Below are positions 8,619 to 17,532 of a DNA stretch of 64,000 nt, piece after piece. Location: NCBI RefSeq assembly GCF_023337795.1, contig NZ_JALIRS010000001.1, positions 124,001 through 188,000 on the forward strand, in the 5' to 3' direction. Under the pieces are notes generated by a model. That model had not been told where the DNA came from. It worked only from the letters and a program-made list of their open reading frames with translations, and searched no databases. Source of the stretch: Lysinibacillus sp. BPa_S21. Its GTDB lineage: Bacteria; Bacillota; Bacilli; Bacillales_A; Planococcaceae. The translations under genes and the position numbers were made by a program. Numbering within the stretch: the first letter of the stretch is position 1; each line of letters begins with the position of its first letter.

Positions 8619-9284
8619 ATGGGGACATTACGAGGTAAGACCGTACTCATTACAAGTGGGGGAACACTTGAAAAATGGGATCGTGTGCGTGGGCATACGA
8701 ATTTATCGAAAGGATCGATGGGCTGTTATTTAGCTGAAGCGGCACTAGAGGCTGGGGCAAATGTATTGTATATGCATGGTTATTTCGCACAGCTTCCTGC
8801 GAATAAAGATCAAATGCGTACCATTCGATTCGAAGGTATTGAAGATTTAGGCGAGAAGGTTCGACATGCTGTTCAGGAAGAACAGGTGGATATCGTTATT
8901 ATGGCAGCTGCAGGTTCCGATTGGCTCATTGATAAAGTGTTTGACCAATCTGGGAATTTAATAGAGGAAACAGGTAAAATGCCATCTGATGAGCCACCTA
9001 TCATTCACTTTAAAAAGGCGCCTAAAATATTAGGCCAAATAAAAGGGTGGCAGCCGAAAGTTAAATTAGTGGGCTTTAAACTTGAGGCAACAGATGATGA
9101 GGAATTTTTACTGTCCCGCGCACGTTTGCGAATGGAATCGGCCAACGCTCAATTTATGGTAGCTAATAGCTCACAATCTTTATATGGTGGGGATGAACCA
9201 CACTGGATTGTACCGGCTACAGGCAAACCGACAAAGGTTATGGGCAAGCAAAAGACAGCAAAAACATTAATAGATCTTTTATAA
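8619..9284 (+). CDS. DFP/CoaB-like phosphopantothenate-cysteine ligase family protein
   Basis: 221 residues matching the stand-alone CoaB (DNA/pantothenate metabolism flavoprotein C-terminal) domain: a Rossmann start (TVLITSGGTLEKWDRVR), the glycine/serine loop around residue 28-33 (LSKGSMG), the MAAAGSDW segment, and the acidic Lys-rich region around FKKAPKIL. CoaB joins 4'-phosphopantothenate to cysteine in coenzyme A synthesis. Bacillales normally carry a fused CoaBC, so this single-domain protein may be an extra or specialised homologue. It stands alone and is followed by a terminator. Fold is secure, the exact reaction is not. Confidence 0.75.
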   Translation: MGTLRGKTVLITSGGTLEKWDRVRGHTNLSKGSMGCYLAEAALEAGANVLYMHGYFAQLPANKDQMRTIRFEGIEDLGEKVRHAVQEEQVDIVIMAAAGSDWLIDKVFDQSGNLIEETGKMPSDEPPIIHFKKAPKILGQIKGWQPKVKLVGFKLEATDDEEFLLSRARLRMESANAQFMVANSSQSLYGGDEPHWIVPATGKPTKVMGKQKTAKTLIDLL

Positions 9285-9291
9285 AGTGATT

Positions 9292-9330
9292 AAAACTGTG
9301 TAGAGGTAAAATAGATCTACGCAGTTTTTT
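9292..9330 (+). terminator. Intrinsic terminator of the CoaB-like gene
   Basis: AAAACTGTGTAG (9292-9303) pairs with CTACGCAGTTTT (from 9317), followed by a T-rich run. Confidence 0.85.
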
Positions 9331-9438
9331 ATTTTTGTTTTTTTCCGAAGATAAAGGTGATACATACTGACATCACTATAGATAAACGTCATTTTTCTTA
9401 ATTTCTTAGTAAACAACTAAGTTTTCTGGTATTTATTA

Positions 9439-9467
9439 TTGACAATGTGTTTTTTGAATTATAGAAT
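9439..9467 (+). promoter_or_regulatory. SigA-type promoter of yezD
   Basis: TTGACA at 9439-9444 and TAGAAT at 9462-9467 are separated by exactly 17 bp, leaving a leader of about 65 bases before the yezD ATG. Confidence 0.75.
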
Positions 9468-9540
9468 TATTCCCAAGCGATGTACTACGCGGTCTTGCCT
9501 TTCTTGTACTAAAAATTTGTTAAAAGAAGGGGTGTATCGG

Positions 9541-9696
9541 ATGACTCAACAGGCAAAGGTAGATGACAAAAAACTAGAGGCAATAGCAAAGGCTATTCAA
9601 AATTTGGAGTTTGGAGAAGTACACATTACGATTCAAGATGGTGTCATTGTGCAAATTAACAGACTTGAAAAGCAGAGATTTCCACAGAAAAAGTAA
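9541..9696 (+). CDS. yezD: YezD family small protein (DUF2292)
   Basis: 51-residue protein of the YezD/DUF2292 family: a Lys-rich helix (KVDDKKLEAIAKAIQNLE) followed by two short strands (GEVHITIQDGVIVQINR). Such proteins often sit near sulfur or cysteine genes, but nothing of that kind is adjacent here. Function unknown. ATG at 9541 follows AGAAGGGGTG; a longer reading upstream begins inside the promoter and is rejected. It has its own near-consensus promoter and shares a terminator with the convergent flavin reductase gene. Confidence 0.82.
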   Translation: MTQQAKVDDKKLEAIAKAIQNLEFGEVHITIQDGVIVQINRLEKQRFPQKK

Positions 9697-9745
9697 GCAG
9701 ATGATAGTTGAACAAATTTATAAGGCCACAGAGAAGATTATGACG

Positions 9746-9781
9746 AAAAACAGGATGATAACAACGAATCATCCTGTTTTT
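9746..9781. terminator. Bidirectional intrinsic terminator
   Basis: AAAAACAGGATGAT (9746-9759) and ATCATCCTGTTTTT (9768-9781) are exact complements, with T runs in both directions. It serves yezD and the flavin reductase gene. Confidence 0.92.
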
Positions 9782-9789
9782 GCAATAGC

Positions 9790-10278
9790 CTATTCATAAA
9801 AACTTTTTGGGATTTCACCAATATGTCTGCGATGATATAGTAATGGTTCCTTCTGTGCATCATCAATTTCTAAGACCTGCCCGATAAATATCGTATGATC
9901 TCCAGCATTAATTTGCTGATATGCTTTGCATTGTAAAATGGCTGCACTATCATGTAAAACTGGTAGACCTAAAGATGAGGTTGACCATTTAGCCTGGGCG
10001 AAACGATCTGGGATTTTACTTGAAAATATCGTACATAATTGTTCTTGATTGCTTGCTAAAATATTGACAGCGAACTTTTGAGCTATTGTAAAATATGGAT
10101 GTAACTGTGATTTTTTATCAAGTGACCATAAAATAAGGAGTGGATCTATGGAAACTGACGCAAAGGAATTGACAGTTAAGCCAATAGGTTCATTTACATC
10201 ATTACAAGTAGTGACAACCGTTACACCTGTTGGATAATTACCTAATGCTAGTTTAAAAGCAGCTACTTTGTCTGTCAT
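9790..10278 (-). CDS. Flavin reductase family protein (FMN-binding split barrel)
   Basis: 162 residues of the flavin reductase-like split-barrel family: the N-terminal Tyr-Pro-Thr-Gly-Val-x-Val segment (NYPTGVTVVTT), the Asn-Ser-Phe-x-Ser-Val-Ser segment (TVNSFASVSIDPLL), and a C-terminal Asp-His-Thr-x-Phe-Ile-Gly strand (GDHTIFIGQV). These proteins use NAD(P)H to supply reduced flavin to two-component monooxygenases. No monooxygenase is adjacent, so a free-standing flavin reductase or a specialised oxidoreductase is equally possible. ATG at 10278 is preferred to the GTG three codons upstream, because GAGGTGA falls exactly at that GTG. Confidence 0.85.
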   Translation of the reverse strand: MTDKVAAFKLALGNYPTGVTVVTTCNDVNEPIGLTVNSFASVSIDPLLILWSLDKKSQLHPYFTIAQKFAVNILASNQEQLCTIFSSKIPDRFAQAKWSTSSLGLPVLHDSAAILQCKAYQQINAGDHTIFIGQVLEIDDAQKEPLLYHRRHIGEIPKSFYE

Positions 10279-10472
10279 TCTTATCACCTCTTCGTTGATT
10301 TTCGGAACAAAATTTTTTGATGAACTATCAGCATTAAAATCACTTCTCTTAGCATTTTAAAGGAGATATTATAAAATATAGTAACTTCATAATAGTTCTA
10401 ATATTCATAATTTTATTTTAAACCAACAAAACTAACAGGTAAAGTATATAATAGAAAAAAGGGGGTTCAGTC

Positions 10473-11258
10473 ATGACTTTAGTTTTTGACCATCTAGTTC
10501 ATCAAGTTCAATCACCAGAAAATACAAAGGTTTTCTTAAATAAACGAAATATCCATACAGTTAACGGTGGTCAACATACAATGTGGGGGACATACAATAC
10601 GTTAAGCTACTTTGGATTAAACTATATTGAGCAAATAGCCATTTATGATCGTCATTTATTTGAACATGCAGTGACATTACCGTATTCCCTACATTATACG
10701 TTTAAACGTGCAAACGAGCGCTATGGTTTTTCAAGAATTGCCTTACGTACAAAAAATATTGAGGAAGAGGCACAACGTTTACGTGCACTTGGATATGAAG
10801 TATATGGACCCGATGCTTGTAGTCGTACAAGACCAGATGGCACTGTAGTAGAATGGAAGCTATTGCATTTTGGGAAGCCAGAGCTAGCAATTGATTTTCC
10901 ATTTTTGATTGAGTGGACTGATACTGATGAGGAACGTGTTGCACAATTAAAAGAAAATGGAGCCATTGATACGAATCAATCAATATCGATGGAATCTGTC
11001 CAATTTTATGTGAAAGATGTGCAAGCTATAGTGAATTTATGGCGGGAAGTATTACAATTACCAGAGCCTGAACAACAAGAAAAGTTTGTTTCCTTACATT
11101 TACCAAATATTCGCCTAGATTTTTATGACGAAGTTGCTGCAACTACTATGACGCTAGGTCATTTAAATGAAGGGGCATTTGGCGTTACATTAAAGGATCC
11201 TGACAGAACGAAGGAAACGCTGGTTTTTCCCGGAGCTCTTTATTGGATCAACCGCTGA
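10473..11258 (+). CDS. VOC/glyoxalase-like domain protein
   Basis: 261 residues of the Glyoxalase_3 kind of the vicinal-oxygen-chelate superfamily. The N-terminus MTLVFDHLVHQVQSPE gives the typical first strand with a metal-ligand-type His, and HTMWGTYNTLSYFGLNYIE the second motif. A second, weaker beta-alpha-beta-beta-beta unit follows from about residue 165 (MESVQFYVKDVQAIVNLW). These proteins range from glyoxalases to dioxygenases and resistance proteins; many remain uncharacterised. ATG follows a GGGGG-rich ribosome site. It shares a terminator with the convergent cold shock gene. Confidence 0.82.
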   Translation: MTLVFDHLVHQVQSPENTKVFLNKRNIHTVNGGQHTMWGTYNTLSYFGLNYIEQIAIYDRHLFEHAVTLPYSLHYTFKRANERYGFSRIALRTKNIEEEAQRLRALGYEVYGPDACSRTRPDGTVVEWKLLHFGKPELAIDFPFLIEWTDTDEERVAQLKENGAIDTNQSISMESVQFYVKDVQAIVNLWREVLQLPEPEQQEKFVSLHLPNIRLDFYDEVAATTMTLGHLNEGAFGVTLKDPDRTKETLVFPGALYWINR

Positions 11259-11312
11259 AGTTATCGCGTTTATAAGAAAAAGCAGCACTAATACAATTTA
11301 AGAACATCTAAA

Positions 11313-11345
11313 AAAGGAGCCGTTCATCCATCGAACAGCTCCTTT
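11313..11345. terminator. Bidirectional intrinsic terminator
   Basis: AAAGGAGC-x-GTTC pairs with GAAC-x-GCTCCTTT around a short loop, between the convergent VOC and csp genes. Confidence 0.8.
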
Positions 11346-11349
11346 ACGT

Positions 11350-11550
11350 TTATACTTTCATAACATTTGACGCCTGTGGGCCTCGATTGCCTTCCACCAC
11401 ATCAAATGAAACTTTTTGACCTTCTTCAAGTGTACGGAAGCCTTCCTCTTGGATTCCCGTAAAATGTACAAATACATCTTCTCCATCATCACATTCAATA
11501 AAGCCATAACCTTTTTCATTATTGAACCACTTTACGATTCCTTGTTGCAT
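11350..11550 (-). CDS. Cold shock protein, CspA family
   Basis: 66-residue single cold-shock domain with both RNA-binding motifs, RNP1 (KGYGFIE) and RNP2 (VFVHF). It acts as an RNA chaperone in the cytosol. I start at ATG 11550 ([10 protein letters not shown]) because GGGAGG is about 9 bases upstream; a second ATG two codons earlier is too close to that site. The open frame extends much further upstream, and the gene probably has a long leader as other csp genes do. It is closest in feel to Bacillales CspB/CspD types, but I do not assign a number. Confidence 0.93.
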   Translation of the reverse strand: MQQGIVKWFNNEKGYGFIECDDGEDVFVHFTGIQEEGFRTLEEGQKVSFDVVEGNRGPQASNVMKV

Positions 11551-11763
11551 AAGCATTCGCCTCCCATGCGCTTGAATGTAGAATAAAATCAATACAGTCG
11601 TGACATAATTGTGAAAATGTGAAAAAAATGCATTTTCATTAAGAACATACATGAATTGAGCAAAGTTGTCAATTGATTGTCGAAATGCTTGTATAACTAA
11701 CTATGATTTTTTTCACAATTAAGTCTATAATGGAAATTAACAACATAGAAAGTAGGATGCCAA

Positions 11764-13443
11764 ATGACAACGACAAATCAACCTTTATCAGATTTAGAAA
11801 TCGCGAATCAAGCGGTGATGAAACCTATTACAGAAATCGCGAAAGCTGTAGGTATTCCAGAGGATGCACTTGAGCAATACGGTCGCTACAAAGCAAAAAT
11901 TGATCCCTTAAAAATAACAGCACATGGTGAGGATGCAAAGGTTGTTTTAGTTACAGCTATTAGTCCAACTCCAGCAGGTGAAGGGAAATCAACTGTTACA
12001 GTTGGTCTTGCAGATGCACTTCATCAATTGAAGAAAAATGTTGCTGTTGCTTTACGTGAGCCATCTCTTGGCCCTGTAATGGGTGTTAAAGGTGGTGCAA
12101 CAGGTGGCGGATATGCACAGGTAGTACCGATGGAGGATATTAACTTACATTTCACAGGTGACCTTCACGCGATTACGACTGCGAACAATGCATTATCAGC
12201 CTTTATCGATAATCATATCCACCAAGGAAATGCTTTAAACATTGATCCTCGCCGTATTATCTGGAAGCGTGTTATGGATTTAAATGATCGCGCCCTTCGT
12301 AAAGTTGTGGTAGGTCTCGGTGGTCCTGTTCAAGGGATGCCACGTGAGGACGGCTTCGATATTACGGTTGCATCAGAAGTTATGGCCGTATTCTGTTTAG
12401 CTACAAGTATTGAAGATTTACGAGAACGTTTAGCAAGTATCGTAATCGGTTATACATTTGATCGTGAGCCTGTATTCGTGCGTGATCTTCAAGTGGAAGG
12501 GGCATTAACATTATTATTAAAAGATGCCTTCAAACCAAACTTAGTGCAAACACTTGAGGGAACACCTGCCATTATTCACGGTGGCCCATTTGCGAACATC
12601 GCACACGGCTGTAACTCGATAATGGCGACACAAACGGCCCGTAAGCTTGCTGATATTGTTGTGACAGAAGCGGGCTTCGGTTCAGATTTAGGTGCTGAAA
12701 AATTCATGAACATTAAAGCACGTAAAGCAGGCTTTAAACCAAGTGCCGTTGTCGTTGTGGCTACTATTCGTGCATTAAAAATGCATGGTGGCGTAGCAAA
12801 AACAGAATTAGTTGGCGAAAATGTAGAGGCACTTTTACAAGGAATTGAAAACCTTGAGAAGCATGTCGAGACTATTCGTTCATTTGGTGTAGAGCCGATT
12901 ATTGCACTTAATCGCTTTATTACAGATACAGAGGCAGAACTTGCTGCTGTATTAAATTGGTGTCAAGAAAAACATGTACGCATTGCTCGTACAAATGTCT
13001 GGGAAGAAGGCGGAAAAGGTGGTTTAGCCTTAGCTGAACAAGTGCTGGCTGTTCTTGAAGAAGAAAACAATTTCTCACCTTTATACGATGTAACAGAATC
13101 TATTGAAGAAAAAGTGCGTACGATTGTACAAAAAGTGTATGGCGGGAAAGATGTACAATTTACCGACCAAGCGAAAAAACAAATTGCTCAAATCGAAAAA
13201 TTCGGCTGGGATTCTCTGCCGGTTTGTATGGCGAAAACGCAATACTCTTTATCTGACCAACCAAGTCTTTTAGGACGTCCTGAAGGCTTTACAATTACTA
13301 TTCGCGAAGTCATCCCTAAGCTCGGTGCAGGTTTCCTCGTTTGCTTAACAGGCGATATTATGACAATGCCAGGTTTACCAAAAGCACCAGCTGCCTTACG
13401 CATGGATGTAGATAATGAAGGACATGCGGTAGGGTTGTTCTAA
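11764..13443 (+). CDS. fhs: Formate-tetrahydrofolate ligase
   Basis: 559 residues, the normal length. It joins formate to tetrahydrofolate using ATP, giving 10-formyl-THF for one-carbon metabolism. The P-loop-like nucleotide segment ([14 protein letters not shown], near residue 70), the glycine-rich [13 protein letters not shown] loop and the conserved EPSLGPVMG are all present. Cytosolic homotetramer in known members. ATG at 11764 has a modest GTAGGATG site. It is monocistronic, with a strong terminator just downstream. A TATAAT lies at 11726-11731 but no clear -35. Confidence 0.97.
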   Translation: MTTTNQPLSDLEIANQAVMKPITEIAKAVGIPEDALEQYGRYKAKIDPLKITAHGEDAKVVLVTAISPTPAGEGKSTVTVGLADALHQLKKNVAVALREPSLGPVMGVKGGATGGGYAQVVPMEDINLHFTGDLHAITTANNALSAFIDNHIHQGNALNIDPRRIIWKRVMDLNDRALRKVVVGLGGPVQGMPREDGFDITVASEVMAVFCLATSIEDLRERLASIVIGYTFDREPVFVRDLQVEGALTLLLKDAFKPNLVQTLEGTPAIIHGGPFANIAHGCNSIMATQTARKLADIVVTEAGFGSDLGAEKFMNIKARKAGFKPSAVVVVATIRALKMHGGVAKTELVGENVEALLQGIENLEKHVETIRSFGVEPIIALNRFITDTEAELAAVLNWCQEKHVRIARTNVWEEGGKGGLALAEQVLAVLEEENNFSPLYDVTESIEEKVRTIVQKVYGGKDVQFTDQAKKQIAQIEKFGWDSLPVCMAKTQYSLSDQPSLLGRPEGFTITIREVIPKLGAGFLVCLTGDIMTMPGLPKAPAALRMDVDNEGHAVGLF

Positions 13444-13463
13444 GTGCTACAAAATATTAACGT

Positions 13464-13502
13464 TAAAGCTGCTCCCTTTTTCTTAAAGGGTGCAGCTTTT
13501 AA
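13464..13502 (+). terminator. Intrinsic terminator of fhs
   Basis: AAAGCTGC-TCCCTTT pairs with AAAGGG-TGCAGCTTT around a small loop, followed by T-rich sequence. Confidence 0.85.
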
Positions 13503-13530
13503 CTTTTTTCAGCGGGTGACAAATAACGGT

Positions 13531-13577
13531 TTAATAGAGGAACTCAGCTGCCGCTACGCTTTCGTACAAAAAACATC
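13531..13577. repeat. Internally deleted fragment of the 37010 repeat element
   Basis: AATAGAGGAAC followed by CTGCCGCT, ACGCTTTCG and CAAAAAACATCT matches 37052-37061 and 37155-37195 of the structured repeat, with the intervening part missing. Confidence 0.6.
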
Positions 13578-13648
13578 TAGAGGCCTAAGCACAAAGCCAT
13601 TCCGAACGTAATAATGCCAAGGTAATATTGAAAGAAAGTTCAAAGTAG

Positions 13649-13867
13649 TTAGGCTCCATATTGAAGAAGCAAAAAGCTAGCCAACCATAAAAAAATGGCT
13701 ACTCGAATGATTATATCCATTGTCAATTCAAAGGCAGAAAGCTTTCTCTCTCGTTTTACTTTTTTTAGAAGTCTAACGAAAAAAACAGAACATAGAAGTA
13801 GAGTGGCAATAGATAGTTCATATACGTTTTCTAAAAGGCTTGTATTTTCTACTAGATTTATCAACAT
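13649..13867 (-). CDS. Small putative membrane protein
   Basis: 72 residues with two hydrophobic helices (about residues 18-34 and 52-68) separated by a basic loop (LLKKVKRERK). Not recognised. ATG at 13867 follows GAGAGG at 13874-13879. The gene lies in a run-down region between a repeat fragment and a DUF917 remnant, so it may itself be a relic; only the ribosome site and the plausible membrane topology support it. Confidence 0.4.
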   Translation of the reverse strand: MLINLVENTSLLENVYELSIATLLLCSVFFVRLLKKVKRERKLSAFELTMDIIIRVAIFLWLASFLLLQYGA

Positions 13868-13936
13868 AATCATCCTCTCATATAGAGGATATGAGTTGGC
13901 TAGTTTCATTATGTAGTCACTTGATTTGAGATTCTG

Positions 13937-14170
13937 GTGTATAACCAGGGTTTTTTCGTATTTAAAGAAGATAATATCCAATCTCAATTTCCAGACCTCA
14001 TCATGACTTTTGATATGGAAAACATGATTCCAGTACCGAGTGCAAGCATTAGAGAAGGGATGCGCGTTGCTGTTATTTTAGTCGATCAACATCATCTACA
14101 ATTAAGTACAACGATGAAAAATGAGGTGCTGTTACAGGAGATTTATGAGGTTATAAAAGCGGTTCTATAA
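13937..14170 (+). pseudogene. Remnant of a DUF917-family gene (C-terminal end only)
   Basis: The 77-residue reading frame carries a segment like the C-terminal part of DUF917 proteins: FVFKEDNIQ, then FPDLIMTFDMEN, then SIREGMRVAVILVD. Intact DUF917 proteins, relatives of hydantoinase/oxoprolinase systems and thiohydantoin desulfurases, are several hundred residues long, so nearly all of the gene is missing. There is no ribosome site before the first Met. It is followed by a strong hairpin at 14191-14246. I read it as a 5'-truncated pseudogene; the DUF917 match is from memory of the family pattern. Confidence 0.5.
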
Positions 14171-14190
14171 ATGAGTTGAAAAATGGGGAA

Positions 14191-14246
14191 AAACAATAAA
14201 AGCTGCCATCATCTAAAATAAATAAGATGGGCAGCTTTTATTGTTT
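14191..14246 (+). terminator. Long intrinsic terminator after the DUF917 remnant
   Basis: AAACAATAAAAGCTGCC and GGCAGCTTTTATTGTTT are exact complements around an inner ATCATCT/AGATG extension. Survival of such a strong terminator suggests the lost gene was once an operon end. Confidence 0.85.
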
Positions 14247-14934
14247 CTTCAGCGGGTTGGTATTACATAACATAACTATCGTTCCTACTTCCTTCATAAC
14301 TTATAACTTCGCTTACGGTTTGAAAAATTCGGAAAAATTGTTGCCTAAAAAGAATTCTCTAGTTTTGTTGCACGACTCTGAATTTCCTTTTCGCAAAATG
14401 TTGGCAAGAAATTGGTAGGCTATTTGTCATTAATGGGAGGAGTTACGTTCACTTATTCAAGATCATGAATAGAAGAAGGTAACATCGATTAATGATAAAA
14501 CTATCACACACTTGCAACATATGCTCAAAGTTTTTTTGGTCGTGAAAACAAGTTAATGATTTATTCACCTATCTCGTCATGTACATTCACTATGCGGGTT
14601 AAAACAAAGAATTTCTAAGGGAAAGTGTTCACTTTTATTTGTTTAGATGATTGGTTTTCATTTTACGCACGTCATCTTTCAATACAATATTCAATTGTAA
14701 AGCCCGCTGAAGTTATTGTAATCTGTCAAAACATAGTTATTGTACATCACTGAAATAGTGAGCTACAGAACAAAGTTAAATGTTCTGTACATTCACCTTA
14801 CAATATTCTGAAAAATTTGTCAATTGAAATTTACTTTCTATATTGTTTTTTGTTTAGCCTATATGTTACTTAATAATTGCCAACTATTCTAAGCAATACA
14901 GTATAATAAAGCTTGAAGGGACTGAACAAGGATT
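14247..14934. other. Gene-free stretch bounded in part by a 10-bp inverted repeat
   Basis: No supported gene. CTTCAGCGGG at 14247-14256 and its exact complement CCCGCTGAAG at 14703-14712 frame 466 bp. A related TTCAGCGGG-like string is at 13508. The rest, up to the YpgQ gene, is AT-rich and contains its promoter. Confidence 0.5.
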
Positions 14935-15549
14935 ATGAACAATTTAATGGACAAAGTACGTGGAATTTACGAGCAATTTGATGCTAGTCATGATTTTCAA
15001 CATATCGAACGTGTTTATCAAAATGCTTTAGCTATTTTACAGGCAGAGCCAGATGCCGATGCAGAGGTCGTGAAAATTGCTGTGCTGTTACATGATGTTA
15101 GTGATAAAAAGTATACCGATAGCAAGGAGCAAGAGAATAAGCTTATTGCGGAGCTGTCTTTAAGCGAGGAGAAGAAGCAACATATTCGAGATTGTATCGC
15201 GCAAGTATCGTTTAATGGTGGCAATGAGCTAGAGGCAACTTCTCTCGAAGCAAAAATAGTACGTGATGCGGATCGCTTAGATGCGATTGGAGCAATCGGC
15301 ATAGCACGCACATTTGCTTATGGTGGGGCAAAGGGTCGAAAGCTTTACGATAAGGAAGAGAATGCACGTACAGACATGACAGAGGAGGAGTATCGCAATA
15401 AAAATACTTCCTCAGTAACCCATTTTTATGAGAAGCTATTATTGTTGAAGGATTTAATGATTACAGATAAGGGCAAGCAAATGGCTGAAGAACGCCATCA
15501 ATTTATGGTACAGTTTTTAGAGCAATTACAAAATGAAATAGGTAAGTAA
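14935..15549 (+). CDS. ypgQ: HD-domain phosphohydrolase, YpgQ family
   Basis: 204 residues of the HD superfamily. The metal-binding pattern is visible: His19 in ASHDFQHIERV, the His-Asp pair in VAVLLHDVSD and a later Asp in VRDADRLDAIGAIG. B. subtilis YpgQ has been reported as a manganese-dependent (d)NTP pyrophosphohydrolase; the same reaction is a fair guess here. ATG at 14935; a second ATG four codons on is possible. In B. subtilis ypgQ and ypgR carry adjacent names; here the YpgR homologue lies 3.9 kb downstream. A strong terminator follows. Confidence 0.85.
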   Translation: MNNLMDKVRGIYEQFDASHDFQHIERVYQNALAILQAEPDADAEVVKIAVLLHDVSDKKYTDSKEQENKLIAELSLSEEKKQHIRDCIAQVSFNGGNELEATSLEAKIVRDADRLDAIGAIGIARTFAYGGAKGRKLYDKEENARTDMTEEEYRNKNTSSVTHFYEKLLLLKDLMITDKGKQMAEERHQFMVQFLEQLQNEIGK

Positions 15550-15588
15550 AAAAATCCGTTGTCTTTTCCAATAGACAACGGATTTTTA
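15550..15588 (+). terminator. Intrinsic terminator of ypgQ
   Basis: AAAAATCCGTTGTC pairs with GACAACGGATTTTT, followed by T. Confidence 0.9.
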
Positions 15589-15935
15589 TGTTGAAAAATT
15601 TGGAACTTGATGAAATGTGAATTTAATTTTTTTAAAACGTGCATGTTTTGTGATTCGCGCGTTAAGTGTATTTTTTCAAAAGATTTGCACATGCTAATTT
15701 TAATGAATAAAGTATCTTTTTACCAATAAAATTGACAAAAAAGGGAAAGTTTTTGAATCTAGGTCGTTTTTTTATTAGAAATGAGCTAAATCTCTTTTCA
15801 TCCATAACATAAAGCATATATAATTACTTATGTTTTTTTGACAATGGGATCTTGAGATCTGAGTATAAATAGTAGATCGTGGGAGAAATCTCTTGTGAAA
15901 AACAACGGGGTAAACGTCGAAGGAGTATTTACATC
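15589..15935. promoter_or_regulatory. Leader and control region of the DASS transporter
   Basis: No gene. A TTGACA at 15838-15843 and a TATAAA at 15864 are 20 bp apart, longer than ideal. Between them lies the dyad GATCT-TG-AGATC (15848-15859), a possible operator. An open frame before ATG 15936 lacks a ribosome site and is not used. Confidence 0.4.
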
Positions 15936-17357
15936 ATGAAAGAAGCAAAAAGCGGAGTCAATTGGATTCCTTTCTTCATTTCTCTAGCTGTTGGTGTGGC
16001 TATTTGGTTTTGTCCAATACCTTCAGGAGTAGATGAAAAAGCGTGGCATCTATTTGCTATTTTTGTGGCGACAATTATAGGATTTATAACGAAACCGTTG
16101 CCAATGGGAGCGGTATCCTTTATAGCTATGGCTATGATTGCCATAACGAATACATTAACCATTGAAGAAACATTAAGTGGTTTTGGTAATTCAACGATTT
16201 GGTTGATCGTAATTGCCTTCTTTATTTCTCGTGGATTTATTAAAACGGGACTAGGGGAACGAATTGCCTATGTATTTGTTCGTCTTTTTGGGAAAAAAAC
16301 GTTGAGTTTGTCTTACTCTTTACTTGCGAGTGATCTAATATTAGCGCCCGCTATTCCTAGTAATACAGCGCGTGCTGGTGGTGTTATATTCCCAATCATC
16401 CAGTCATTATCTCATACTTTCGGATCTAAACCAGAAGATGGGACAGAGCGTAAAATGGGGTCCTTTCTTTTAAAAGTGGGCTTTCAAGGGAATTTAATAA
16501 CATCTGCTATGTTTATGACAGCCATGGCAGCGAACCCTTTAATTGTTAAGCTAGCAAGTGATTCAGCTGGGGTAACTATTACTTGGTTCGGTTGGGCATT
16601 GGCAATGATTGTCCCTGGACTAACAGCTTTAATCGTTGTTCCTTATGTAATTTATAAAATTTATCCGCCTGAAATCAAAGAAACACCAGAGGCGGCAGAT
16701 ATCGCGAAAAAGAAATTGGAAGAATTTGGGCCGCTTAAAAGTTCTGAAAAACGAATGATCGTAGTATTTGTTGTTGTGTTGTCTTTATGGATAGGTGGGG
16801 ACTACTTAGGCATTAGTGCTACTACAGCAGCTCTTATAGGTCTTTCATTGCTGTTATTGTTAAATGTATTAACATGGGCAGATATCAAAAAGGAAGAAGG
16901 AGCATGGGATACGCTAGTCTGGTTCGCAACATTATTTATGATGGCATCTTTTATGAACAAACTAGGGTTAATTCCATGGTTTAGTAATGAAGTGGGTGGA
17001 CTTGTATCTGGGTATAGCTGGATCTGGGCCGTTGTCATATTAGCATTAGTCTATTTCTATTCTCATTACTTCTTTGCGAGCTCTACTGCTCATATTAGTG
17101 CGATGTATGCAGCGTTTTTATCTGTTATGTTGCAAGCAGGTGCACCTGCTATGTTGGCAGCGATATTATTAGCTGCATTTAGTAATTTATTTGGCGCCAC
17201 TACTCATTATGGTTCTGGTCCAGCACCGGTCTTCTTTGGTGCAGGCTATATTGATCAAAAAAGATGGTGGACAGTTGGTTTTGTAGTTTCCGTTGTGACG
17301 ATCCTGATTTTTGTTGTAGTAGGAGGATTATGGTGGAAGCTTCTTGGTTATTGGTAA
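15936..17357 (+). CDS. DASS family sodium/dicarboxylate (malate or 2-oxoglutarate type) symporter
   Basis: 473-residue membrane protein with about 12 hydrophobic helices. It matches the divalent anion:sodium symporter family (CitT/SLC13, B. subtilis YflS type), with the substrate- and sodium-binding signature regions PAIPSNTARAGG near residue 140 and the Asn/Thr-rich FGATTHYGSGPAPVFFGAGY near residue 425. Bacterial members with these motifs carry malate, succinate, citrate or 2-oxoglutarate. ATG at 15936 follows AAGGAG (15920-15925). Monocistronic with its own terminator. Substrate is inferred only to the level of di- or tricarboxylates. Confidence 0.9.
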   Translation: MKEAKSGVNWIPFFISLAVGVAIWFCPIPSGVDEKAWHLFAIFVATIIGFITKPLPMGAVSFIAMAMIAITNTLTIEETLSGFGNSTIWLIVIAFFISRGFIKTGLGERIAYVFVRLFGKKTLSLSYSLLASDLILAPAIPSNTARAGGVIFPIIQSLSHTFGSKPEDGTERKMGSFLLKVGFQGNLITSAMFMTAMAANPLIVKLASDSAGVTITWFGWALAMIVPGLTALIVVPYVIYKIYPPEIKETPEAADIAKKKLEEFGPLKSSEKRMIVVFVVVLSLWIGGDYLGISATTAALIGLSLLLLLNVLTWADIKKEEGAWDTLVWFATLFMMASFMNKLGLIPWFSNEVGGLVSGYSWIWAVVILALVYFYSHYFFASSTAHISAMYAAFLSVMLQAGAPAMLAAILLAAFSNLFGATTHYGSGPAPVFFGAGYIDQKRWWTVGFVVSVVTILIFVVVGGLWWKLLGYW

Positions 17358-17373
17358 TATGAATAAGCTTCTG

Positions 17374-17410
17374 TATCCGGATAGAATATTTTCTATCCGG
17401 ATATTTTTTT
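17374..17410 (+). terminator. Intrinsic terminator of the DASS transporter
   Basis: TATCCGGATAGAA pairs exactly with TTCTATCCGGATA, followed by a run of T. Confidence 0.92.
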
Positions 17411-17532
17411 GAGAGTTTGTTGTCCTTTGTTTACCTGTCATTTGGTGTTATGATAAAAATGGATATCAATAATAAACTACATAGTAGTATTGACACTAAA
17501 CAACACCTAAATGAAAGAGATGGACAAGTGTA

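Noticed and set aside
14227..14418. Rightward 63-residue frame
   Set aside because: It begins inside a terminator stem and has no ribosome site.
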